A DNA stretch of 64,000 bases from Pelodera strongyloides (taxonomy: Eukaryota > Nematoda > Chromadorea > Rhabditida > Rhabditidae): contig JAANDG010000333.1 of assembly GCA_036852015.1 (NCBI GenBank), positions 1-64,000 on the forward strand, given 5' to 3'. This document shows positions 1 through 11,800 of the stretch, in pieces (within the stretch, counting starts at the first letter, position 1; the number at the start of each line of letters is the position of its first letter). A program made the translations under genes and the position numbers. Under the pieces are notes generated by a model. That model did no database searches and was not told the origin of the DNA. It saw only the letters and a program-made list of their open reading frames with translations.

Positions 1-3000
1 AGTTTAGCATATCACTGAATTAGCATAAGTGCAATTGTCTGGGTTTTGTCTGAAAATGCCCGTGCCACACGGTTTTCGGGTATAAAAGCAGGCTGGAAGC
101 TCAGTCTCGAGCGAACCTGGCCTACTCGAGGAATGGGGTTGTGAAGCTTTATTTAGGTTTTAATTAAGAACTTGGTGTTAAAAAATGGTGAATTGAACTG
201 TTTGACTACTGTAGCATCAAAACATGATGCCGAGGTGTGTTGATACGTGGTAATTGATAATTAACTACACAAATCAATAGTAAAGTTTTATTTTGACCTG
301 TTAATTAAACTGATTTCACTAATTAATCATTAATTATCGATCACTGGTAATATTATTAAAAGAACTTACTACGTGAACAAGGTGCACACGGTAATACTAT
401 AAATCAGTACGGAGATATGGAAATAGGTGCTAATTGACAGTAATTACACTGATACAAAGAAATCAGTATTTGATGTATTATCAGGATTTCAGTTATTAAG
501 TCCTTGTTTAGTAACAGATCCATGATCACTACTACATACATCAGATAGGCTCTGACGGTGATAGATACTCAACAAATTCAGATTTGTTATCAATATCAGA
601 GTATCAGATTGATAGCAATTAAGAAAGAAATAGCAACAAATGAATATCCAAACTTATTACCATCAGTGATTTACATGTTGCTTGATTGGCTGTCTTGAAG
701 TTAATCACAATGTAACAAGCGCGCAGCAAAGGAAAATAACCAGCTAGCGTATTTCAGTCACTAATAATTAAAGTGTTAATTAATGAAAATGAGTGATTTT
801 CACACATTTTGTAGAGAATTTCACGGGGAATCCAATGCCGTCGATAGATTGAAAATTCGTCAAATTTTGACGGAGTTATAGCCTTTTGAATGTGTGATAT
901 TGTTCATTACGCACCTGCACAATTAATAATCGTTATTAATATAACAGGGCTAACCTGCCTACTAAGCAATACAATTTTGATATGTTGTAGAGGGTAATTT
1001 TGTGAGTAAAATGACGCCTTGATACTGAATATTGACCAAGGTTTGCCCAAGATATTGATTATAATTGCGTATAATTGGCACCTCAATTCACTGTACACCT
1101 GTGTTATTACATTTCTTTTATATTCCTAATGTTTCCAACTATATTTCCTATAGATTTTCACATTTAAGGTCTATTTTCTATTCAAGACCCTTATTTCCAA
1201 GTTTCCAGGTCCGCAACGTTGCGTCATCAAAGTTTAGCATATCACTGAATTAGCATAAGTGCAATTGTCTGGGTTTTGTCTGAAAATGCCCGTGCCACAC
1301 GGTTTTCGGGTATAAAAGCAGGCTGGAAGCTCAGTCTCGAGCGAACCTGGCCTACTCGAGGAATGGGGTTGTGAAGCTTTATTTAGGTTTTAATTAAGAA
1401 CTTGGTGTTAAAAAATGGTGAATTGAACTGTTTGACTACTGTAGCATCAAAATGCATGATGCCGAGGTGTGTTGATACGTTGTAATTGGTAATTAACTAC
1501 ACAAATCAATAGTAAAGTTTTATTTTGACCTGTTAATTAAACTGATTTCACTAATTAAACATTAATTAACGATCACTGTTGTAATATTATTAAAAGAACT
1601 TACTACGTGAGTTTACAGCTGCACCCGGTAACACTATAAATCAGTACGGAGATATGGAAATAGGGGGTAATTGACAGTAATTACACTGATACAAAGAAAT
1701 CAGCAGCATTTGATGTATTATCACCTGGGATTTCAGTTATTAAGTCCTTGTGTAGTAAACAGATCACATGCATACACATACATCAGATAGGCTCTGACGG
1801 TGATAGATACTCAACAAATTCAAGATTTGTTATCAATATCAGAGTATCAGATAATTGATAGCAATTAAGAAAGAAGATAGCAACAAATGATTATCCAAAC
1901 GTTATTCACCATCAGTGATTTACATGTTGCTTGATTGGCTGTCTTGTAATTAATCACAATGCGCCGCGCGCAGCAAAGGAAAATAACCAGCTAGCGTATT
2001 TCAGTCACTAATAATTAAAGTGTTAATTAATGAAAATGAGTGATTTTCACACATTTTGTAGAGAATTTCACGGGGAATCCAATGCCGTCGATAGATTGAA
2101 AATTCGTCAAATTTTGACGGAGTTATACCCGTCTGAACATGTGATATTGTTCATTACGCACCAGTGCAGTTAATAATCGTTATTAATCATAACTGTGCTT
2201 AACCTGCCTACTAAGCAATACGCTTTTGATATGTTGTAGAGGGTAATTTTGTGAGTAAAATGACGCCTTGATACTGAATATTGACCAAGGTTTGCCCAAG
2301 ATATTGATTATAAATTGCGTATAATTGGCACCTCAATTCACCGTACACCTGTGTTATTACATTCCTTTTTATATTCCTAATGTTTCCAACTATATTTCCT
2401 ATATATTTTCACATTTAAGGTCTATTTTCTATTCAAGACCCTTATTTCCAAGTTTCCAGGTCGCAACGTTGCGTCATCCGAAAGTTTAGCATATCACTGA
2501 ATTAGCATAAGTGCAATTGTCTGGGTTTTGTCTGAAAAAGCCCGTGCCACACGGTTTTCGGGTATAAAAGCAGGCTGGAAGCTCAGTCTCGAGCGAACCT
2601 GGCCTACTCGAGGAATGGGGTTGTGAAGCTTTATTTAGGTTTTAATTAAAGAACTTGGTGTTAAAAAAATGGTGAATTGAACTGTTTGACTACTGTAGCA
2701 TCAAAATGCATGATGCCGAGGTGTGTTGATACGTTGTAATTGGTAATTAACTACACAAATCAATAGTAAAGTTTTATTTTGACCTGTTAATTAAACTGAT
2801 TTCACTAATTAAACATTAATTAACGATCACTGTTGTAATATTATTAAAAGAACTTACTACGTGAGTTTACAGCTGCACCCGGTAACACTATAAATCAGTA
2901 CGGAGATATGGAAATAGGTGGTAATTGACAGTAATTACACTGATACAAAGAAATCAGCAGCATTTGATGTATTATCACCTGGATTTCAGTTATTAAGTCC

Positions 3001-5505
3001 TTGTTTAGTAACAGATCCATGCATCACTACATACATACATGAAATAGGCTCTGACGGTGATAGATACTCAACAAATTCAGATTTGATTATCATATCAGAG
3101 AATTGATAGCAATTAAGAAAGAAACCAGCAACAAATGAATATCCAAACTTATTACCATCAGTGATTTACACGTTGCTTGATTGGCTGTCTTGAAGTAATC
3201 ACAATGTAACAAGCGCAGCAAAGGAAAATAACCAGCTAGCGTTTTCAGTCACTAATAATTAAAGTGTTAATTAATGAAAATGAGTATGATTTTCACACAT
3301 TTTGTAGAGAATTTCACGGGGAATCCAATGCCGTCGATAGATTGAAAATTCGTCAAATTTTGACGGAGTTATAGCCTTCTGAACATGTGATATTGTTCAT
3401 TACGCACTTGCACAATTAATAATCGTTATTAATAATAACAGGGCTTAACCTGCCTACTAAGCAATTTTTGATATGTTGTAGAGGGTAATTTTGTGAGTAA
3501 AATGACGCCTTGATACTGAATATTGACCAAGGTTTGCCCAAGATATTGATTATAATTGCGTATAATTGGCACCTCAATTCACCGTACACCTGTGTTATTA
3601 CATTTCTTTTTATATTCCTAATGTTTCCAACTATATTTCCTATAGATTTTCACATTTAAGGTCTATTTTCTATTCAAGACCGTTATTTCCAAGTTTCCAG
3701 GTCGCAACGTTGCGTCATCCGAAGTTTAGCATATCACTGAATTAGCATAAGTGCAATTGTCTGGGTTTTGTCTGAAAATGCCCGTGCCACACGGTTTTCG
3801 GGTATAAAAGCAGGCTGGAAGCTCAGTCTCGAGCGAACCTGGCCTACTCGAGGAATGGGGTTGTGAAGCTTTATTTAGGTTTTAATTAAGAACTTGGTGT
3901 TAAAAATGGTGAATTGAACTGTTTGACTACTGTAGCATCAAAACATGATGCCGAGGTGTGTTGATACGTGTAATTGGTAATTAACTACACAAATCAATAG
4001 TACATTTTTATCTTCACCTGTTAATTAAACTGATTTCACTAATTAATCATTAATTAACGATCACTGTTGTAATATTATTAAAAGAACTTACTACGTGAGT
4101 TTACAGCTGCACCCGGTAACACTATAAATCAGTACGGAGATATGGAAATAGGTGGTAATTGACAGTAATTACACTGATACAAAGAAATCAGCAGCATTTG
4201 ATGTATTATCACCTGGGATTTCAGTTATTAAGTCCTTGTTTAGTAACAGATCATGCATCACTACATACATCAGATAGGCTCTGACGGTGATAGATACTCA
4301 ACAAATTCAGATTTGTTATCAATATCAGAGTATCAGATTTGATAGCAATTAAGAAAGAAACCAGCAACAAATGAATATCCAAACTTATTCACCATCAGTG
4401 ATTTACACGTTGCTTGATTGGCTGTCTTGAATTAATCACAATGTAACGCCAAGCGCAGCAAAGGAAAATAACCAGCTAGCGTATTTCAGTCACTAATAAT
4501 TAAAGTGTTAATTAATGAAAATGAGTGATTTTCACACATTTTGTAGAGAATTTCACGGGGAATCCAATGCCGTCGATAGATTGAAAATTCGTCAAATTTT
4601 GACGGAGTTATAGCCTTTTGAATGTGTGATATTGTTCATTACGCACCTGCACAATTAATAATCGTTATTAATAAATTACTAACCTGCCACTAAGCAATGC
4701 AATTTTGATATGTTGTAGAGGGTAATTTTGTGAGTAAAATGACGCCTTGATACTGAATATTGACCAAGGTTTGCCCAAGATATTGATTATAAATTGCGTA
4801 TAATTGGCACCTCAATTCACCGTACACCTGTGTTATTACATTTCTTTTTATATTCCTAATGTTTCCAACTATATTTCCTATATATTTTCACATTTAAGGT
4901 CTATTTTCTATTCAAGACCCTTATTTCCAAGTTTCCAGGTCGCAACGTTGCGTCATCAAAGTTTAGCATATCACTGAATTAGCATAAGTGCAATTGTCTG
5001 GGTTTTGTCTGAAAAAGCCCGTGCCACACGGTTTTCGGGTATAAAAGCAGGCTGGAAGCTCAGTCTCGAGCGAAACTGGCCTACTCAAGGAATGGGGTTG
5101 TGAAACTTTATTTAGGTATTAATTAAGAACTTGGTGTTAAAATATGGTGAATTTAAGTGTTTGACTACAGTAGCATCAAAATGCATGATGCCGAGGTGTG
5201 TTGATACGTTGTAATTGGTAATTAACTACACAAATCAATAGTAAAGTTTTATTTTGACCTGTTAATTAAACTGATTTCACTATTAACGATCACTGTTGTA
5301 ATATTATTAAAAGAACTTACTACGTGAGTTTACAGCTGCACCCGGTAACACTATAAATCAGTACGGAGATATGGAAATAGGGGGTAATTGACAGTAATTA
5401 CACTGATACAAAGAAATCAGCAGCATTTGATGTATTATCACCTGGGATTTCAGTTATTAAGTCCTTGTGTAGTAGCAACAGATCACTACTACATACATGA
5501 AATGT
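1..5505 (+). repeat. 1.24-kb satellite, direct tandem array
   Basis: The same ~1.24 kb unit recurs with starts at 1, 1231, 2483, 3723 and 4960; the last copy is broken off near 5502. Units differ by small indels and substitutions only. Each carries a TATAAAAG box, an AT-rich middle with many TTAATTAA-like stretches, and the short palindrome GTCAAATTTTGAC. No long open frame is conserved between units. I recognise no gene or known transposon in it; it reads as a satellite or a multimerised non-autonomous element. Confidence 0.93.
71..110 (+). promoter_or_regulatory. TATA-like core promoter motif in satellite unit
   Basis: TATAAAAG at 81-88 is followed 12 bases later by TCAGT (101-105), an initiator-like pentamer, and then a CTCGAG-containing GC-richer segment. 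The block recurs in every direct unit (TATA near 1311, 2564, 3804, 5040) and, on the opposite strand, in the inverted unit near 6280. Conservation of this block is seen directly; promoter activity is inference. Confidence 0.35.
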
Positions 5506-7130
5506 ATTTATTAATTTTCAATCTATCGACGGCATTGGATTCCCCGTGAAATTCTCTACAAAATGTGTGAAAATCATACTCATTTTCATTAATTAACACT
5601 TTAATTATTAGTGACTGAAAACGCTAGCTGGTTATTTTCCTTTGCTGCGCGCGGCGCATTGTGACTAATACAAGAGAGCCAATCAAGAAACATGGAAATC
5701 ACTGATATGAATACGTTTGGATAATCATTTGTTGCTATCTTCTTTCTTAATTGCTATCAATTCTCTGATATAAATCTTAGTTTGTTGAGTATGTATTGCC
5801 GTCAGAGCCTATTTCATGTATGTAGTAGTGATCTGTTGCTACTACACAAGGACTTAATAACTGAAATCCCAGGTGATAATACATCAAATGCTGCTGATTT
5901 CTTTGTATCAGTGTAATTACTGTCAATTACCCCCTATTTCCATATCTCCGTACTGATTTATAGTGTTACCGGGTGCAGCTGTAAACTCACGTAGTAAGTT
6001 CTTTTAATAATATTACAACAGTGATCGTTAATTAATGTTTAATTAGTGAAATCAGTTTAATTAACAGGTCAAAATAAAACTTTACTATTGATTTGTGTAG
6101 TTAATTACCAATTACAACGTATCAACACACCTCGGCATCATGCATTTTGATGCTACTGTAGTCAAACACTTAAATTCACCATATTTTAACACCAAGTTCT
6201 TAATTAATACCTAAATAAAGTTTCACAACCCCATTCCTTGAGTAGGCCAGGTTCGCTCGAGACTGAGCTTCCAGCCTGCTTTTATACCCGAAAACCGTGT
6301 GGCACGGGCTTTTTCAGACAAAACCCAGACAATTGCACTTATGCTAATTCAGTGTATGCTAAACTTTAATGACGCAACGTTGCGGCCTGGAAACTTGGAA
6401 ATAACGGTCTTGAATAGAAAATAGACCTTAAATGTGAAAATCTATAGGAAATATAGTTGGAAACATTAGGAATATAAAAAGGAATATAATAACACAGGTG
6501 TACAGTGAATTGAGGTGCCAATTATACGCAATTTTAATCAATATCTTGGGCAAAACTTGGTCAGGATTCAGTATCAAGGCGTCATTTTACTCACAAAATT
6601 ACCCTCTACAACATATCAAAAGTGTATTGCTTAGTAGGCAGGTTAAGCCCTGTTATCATTAATAACGAGTATTAATTGTGCAGATGCGTAATGAACCATA
6701 TCACATGTTCAGAAGGCTATAACTCCGTCAAAATTTGACGAATTTTCAATCTATCGACGGCATTGGATTCCCCGTGAAATTCTCTACAAAATGTGTGAAA
6801 ATCATACTCATTTTCATTAATTAACACTTTAATTATTAGTGACTGAAAACGCTAGCTGGTTATTTTCCTTTGCTGCGCGCGGCGCATTGTGACTAATACA
6901 AGAGAGCCAATCAAGAAACATGGAAATCACTGATATGAATACGTTTGGATAATCATTTGTTGCTATCTTCTTTCTTAATTGCTATCAATTCTCTGATATA
7001 AATCTTAGTTTGTTGAGTATGTATTGCCGCCAGAGCCTATTTCATGTATGTAGTAGTGATCTGTTGCTACACAAGGACTTAATAACTGAAATCCCAGGTG
7101 ATAATACATCAAATGCGGTTGATTTCAATT
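5506..7130 (-). repeat. Inverted copies of the 1.24-kb satellite
   Basis: From about 5512 the satellite sequence continues as its reverse complement. The first inverted unit runs 5512-6365 (about the first 850 bases of the unit), and a second runs 6366-7130 before dissolving into unique sequence. A filler of roughly 10 bases separates the direct and inverted blocks, so the junction is a head-to-head inversion rather than a clean palindrome. The two inverted copies resemble each other more (for example 5513-5870 versus 6745-7100) than the direct ones, which suggests they were amplified after inversion. Confidence 0.9.
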
Positions 7131-7985
7131 ACCACCCATGTTGACATCTACCACGAGTTCCCACATCGATTATATAATTACCATAATTTTTCAAACGTTT
7201 TGCAACAACTCTGTTACTGTAAATCTGAATCTCATCAGCATAAACAAACCCACAGAAAAATAAACATTTATTAACATACAACAAAGAGGCAAGTATCATA
7301 TGTAAAGCAACTTCCATAGACGATCAGGTGGATAAATGAGAAATAACAAGAATAGAACACCGAATAAACCACATTAATACAGGATGAAAGGCGTTAAGAG
7401 ACGGCGATGTGCAGAATACAAATAATTAATAATATTTAAAAAAAAATCAATAAAAATATAGCACACTCCAGCTTCAAAAGTAGATATTGATTTCTTTCAC
7501 TGACAAATCACTTGGTATTTCTGCTTCAAACGCGTTTTCTTACAAATCAGTGCAATGCATTTGATATATAGTGTTTGCTTCGGCTTATACAGCAAATGGA
7601 TGACTAGCGTTTCAAAGTAATGCGGGAAAGAGCAAGAGCTGAATTTCTGAATTTATATTCATCAAAGAACTCCAAGGGCCAAGCGGAACGAAGTTTGTAA
7701 TGTGGAGAAAGTTTCCCGAGAAAGCTTCCGTTCTTATGAATAGAACTCAATTAAGGGGAAATAAAACGGAAATTATAGACCCGGAACATGAGAATGAGGG
7801 AGAGGAGTGGATAGCTTTAAAGCGGTATGGCACGTGGTCTTGAAACATGTGTGGGCTGTGGACAACATTATATGCCTATTGCGCACTAATTTGTGCCGAA
7901 AGTGCACAGAAGAGCACAAAAATTGCAGATAATACATAGAAATGCGGTTGTCCGACGTACGTTTCACAAACCACACGACGCGTAA

Positions 7986-8172
7986 TTTAAAGCGAAATAC
8001 CGGTCGTTTTTTGAAACTCATCGTGGACAACTGAATTCTTTTTCGTATTTATGCTAATTTGCTCGAACTTGGCACGATTTTTTTATTCTAATTTATGTTC
8101 ATCTGCATATGCTGCATGAGAATGTTGATGTACTCGATGCGTTCCAAAAACCGGCCGGTATTTCGCTTTAAA
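7986..8172. mobile_element. TTTAAA-bounded palindromic MITE, copy 1
   Basis: Terminal inverted repeats begin TTTAAAGCGAAATACCGG and the interior is itself nearly self-complementary, with the phrases GCATCGTGG, AATTTATG and TTTGCATA. About 185 bases, no coding capacity. It is the reference copy for a family seen about 15 times here. A TTAA target-site duplication (piggyBac-like) is inferred from the ends. Confidence 0.8.
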
Positions 8173-8356
8173 GAGAAATACAAGACGGTTTTTGAAACGC
8201 ATCGTGGACAGCTGAATTCTTACATAATTATGCAAAGTTGCTCGAATTTAGCTCGATTTGTTATTCTAATTTATGTTCATTTGCATAGGCCGCATAAGAT
8301 TAAGAATGATGGTGTACCCGATGTCTTTCAAAAATCGGCTGGTATTTCGCTTTAAA
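8167..8356. mobile_element. Palindromic MITE, copy 2, abutting copy 1
   Basis: Same family as the element ending at 8172. The two share one TTTAAA hexamer, as if the second inserted into the TTAA at the end of the first. The left end is worn (AAATACAAGACGG). Confidence 0.75.
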
Positions 8357-8841
8357 GGTTGAAGTTACACGCACTATCATAGTGATAATCGGGGGAGGGG
8401 GTCTAAACAATCCAACGCCTGCATAAAACCGAAAACTCATTCTCAAAAAAAAAAGAAACCAAAAAAAAAAGAGAGAAAAAATTGAGAAAAAAAAACGAAT
8501 AAAAATGATAGAAAGAACGATTGAGTGGGGGTACATATACATATAACATGGTATAAAATATAATGAAACAGAAAGGAAACAATAAAACGACAACAAAAAC
8601 AGAGAAATTAAAAACAAATTCTTCTTGGTGTTTCTTACATATATAATATATTTAATGTTTCACTTTGACCTATAAAGTCTACGACCCAAAGGGTTTCCAC
8701 CGACAAAAAATTATAACCGTTTAGCGACCATTTGGCAACTATAACTATGTGGTAACGGGTTTCCCACTGGTCGCCAAGTGGTCGCGAAATGGTTTGGATC
8801 CGGCAACAAACCTTGCCGCATCGCAGCAAGAATCCGCTGTG

Positions 8842-11800
8842 CTACAACAAATGGATGTTGTCCTCAGGAGTCCAGGTAATGCTCAGTTTCTGCCACTGCT
8901 CGAAATTACTTTCCAATTGTCTTTGTAAATGCGAGAGATGCGCGAATTCGCCCCAACAAGCGAATGCCTCGCGAACGAACATTTCTGAAAATATGTGGTT
9001 AAAGCGGTATGTGTCATGGTTTGTTATGCGCATTTGTTTGTGACACTTAATGGAACATAAACTTTGTTTAAGACTAGGTTCCAGCACAAACACAAGGGCT
9101 TTTGTTAGTTACACTATCGTTATCAAACCATGTATGAACGCCGGAGCATTATACGTTCACTTTGTAGTGCTTTAGTCTTGTTTTGAAACATCGAACTAAT
9201 TCGTAAGAATTATACCAACACTCTCGCCAACTAGCAAAGTATACGGTAATAGGCTGGCAATAAATTTAGCCTAAATTCTTATTGATAGTACCATTCCAAT
9301 GGTTCAATTATCAAATTTTAACAAAAAAATATATATATATATAAAACTGACCTACGAAACCACACTGTGTTTTGGGAACATTGCACACTTCTCGGTCAAA
9401 GAATTCCATTGTTATTGGAAGACCTTTCTCTTTCTCTTCGCGAGTCTGAAAGATTTATTTAATTAGTTATTTATTTATTAAATCCACCAAAAGTTAGAAC
9501 TCTTCACCTTTCCCCTCATAGAAGAACTTGGCGCAGCCGGTGTGCAAGACATCCGCCAACGCGGAGCAGCTTATCGAACATCTCGGTTACGCGCCAGGTG
9601 GTACGGCACATTAAAACAGTTAATAACTGGGAAGTTATAAATAATAAATAATTGTCTTTTACCTGTTCAAAATATTCCTCCACTATCCGGTATGCCCATT
9701 TCTGACAGACGGACCATTCCCTAGTTGGGTTCGATATATCGGCACACTTTACTAACATATTACAAACTGTCATCGAGTTCTGATCTCTCTGCTCTTCTTC
9801 AACATCGACAAGGGCCATCTGCGGAAAAGAATAATTAGCATAATTAGCATAATTAGCCATAATTACGACGAATATATATATATACTGTATGGATAATTGA
9901 AGGTCTTGGCGACGAGTAAACATGTACACATAAACGTAAGGTTCCCTAGTGAATACACATTCAAAAGATAATATTTTCGAATTGCTGAGCCAGGAAGTTA
10001 GTCAAAACCCTCTAAGTGTTTGAGAAAGGTTTGCCCACTAGAGTCGTCTGGCAGCAATCTCAATACATAAATGTAACACAAGTAAAAGTCCTTACTTCTT
10101 TAAACTTGGCCACGTATTCGAAGTGTCGTCTGATATCGGTGGCAAGCACCATTTCTACCACGGATTGCCGCATTTGTTGAAATTCATCACGTGAGAGAGA
10201 ACCGAAGATATTCACCTGAAAGATTAAATTAGCAATGAATAAGTATGAATATAGTAACGTACTAAATTAATAATAATAATAATAATAATAATTTATTACG
10301 CACACATAAAATTCATGAGAAAAATATATGCAACGTACAGTTTTGTCGAGTAAAGCAACAGTCAACAGTAGCACAAATACAAAAAAAAATTACTAAACAA
10401 TAGTATCAGATCTGCCACTGGCTCTGTGCGCAGGGATACAACTGTACGCGGCGAAAACCTGGACGAAATGCGAAAATTTAACTGGCGAAAAGATGGCGCC
10501 GTCTTTGTTATATCTTCGTTAGGTTCTCGCGAGAATATCCTCAGTGTTTTTTCGAGAACCTTGGGAGAGTCACGCAAATGTTGGGCTAGGTGCGCTAGGT
10601 GAGTAAATAACCATAACATGCTTATCCTCTAGACCCAGGCGATATAAATATGTAATCTCACATTGTTGTTCTGTTGTAGTGTTAATTGGAAGGCCAGGGC
10701 CACATGATGGTTCTCCAACACTGAGACATCGTTATACAGAATGGCCAGTGATTGTCGAGTATTGATCAGAAAGGCATTGCCCTTGCCTGTAACAAAATGA
10801 TATATTAGTAGGCTTCGCTGAGAACGCCTTGCTCCAGGACACCGGTTCGATCCCGGCCCGGAACCCCCTCCACCCCACCAAATGTGTAAAAATTGGTAGC
10901 TGGGTAAAACCGGCAGGGATAAATCGGCGTCCCGAGAAAATTGTCCTCCGGGAAGTTTAAAGACCAGGCCGTTCGGCTTCAGAAATGAACCGGACCCCGG
11001 TGCACCGTTTCTGCGGATTCGGTTTATATAACCCGGTACTCTTTATCTCTTTATCTTTCACTGAGAACCAGCTCATGGTTCGTTTACCATGAACCAAGTT
11101 CGTATCTGTTCGAGCAACCAACTAATTTTTCTGTTTCGATGAAGAATTCCCTACGGCAATCCTTACGAGATACAACGGCAGCTTCGAAATCTGCTCGAAC
11201 ATATAAAGAACAATGTACATATAACCAGAAGGTATAATAAAAATCTCACCAGGATGATCCAAGTCGTGCACTGACGCTGCGATGAGTGCCGCTACCGCAT
11301 GCATATCCTGCACGTGTGCCGCGACGGACGGGGCTTCCAGGAAGTAGGCGGTCGCCTGAATTAGACGAATTTAATACCACAATACACAATGCAACATTAG
11401 TTAATTTAAAAATCAATCGTGGACCATTTCGACGATGCTTCTCCATAAGAACGGCATGTTTGTTTTGGGCGCGGCACTGCAGCAAATTTCTTAAATCCAA
11501 ATCACCTGCAACACGTCCGCAGCATGTGTTGCGTTGTGGTACGCATTGCCGGCGTGGTAGTGCGCTTCAATTGTGGCTAGCCATCTATGCAGAATGTCCT
11601 CATTACAACCGAGATGTTCGGACACTTTCCAGCGGTCGAAAATCTAAAATAAGTTGCGAATGTTTATTTCTAGAAATAAAATACTGTGCGCTCATACTGA
11701 CAATTAGACAAACATCTAACTACCTACAGAGTGGACAGATTTGCCAATAAAAAACAACCTATGTCATACTTAAGCGACAACTCTTGTATAGGAGTCAAAT

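Larger units (their letters stand above)
7131..8841. other. Intergenic, repeat-laden
   Basis: Between the satellite and the 3' end of the PDE8 gene I see no gene. The segment holds a fragment starting with the AAAGCGGTATGGCACGTGGT motif (about 7813), two abutting TTTAAA-bounded palindromic elements (7986-8356), A-rich sequence, and a block at 8690-8800 whose phrases recur in PDE8 intron sequence near 13290-13410. Confidence 0.6.

Noticed and set aside
140..200. GGTTTTAATTAAGAACTTGG in the satellite, reminiscent of a nematode spliced-leader RNA
   Set aside because: The middle of the leader does not match, there is no GT donor in the right place and no clear Sm-binding site or stem-loops after it.
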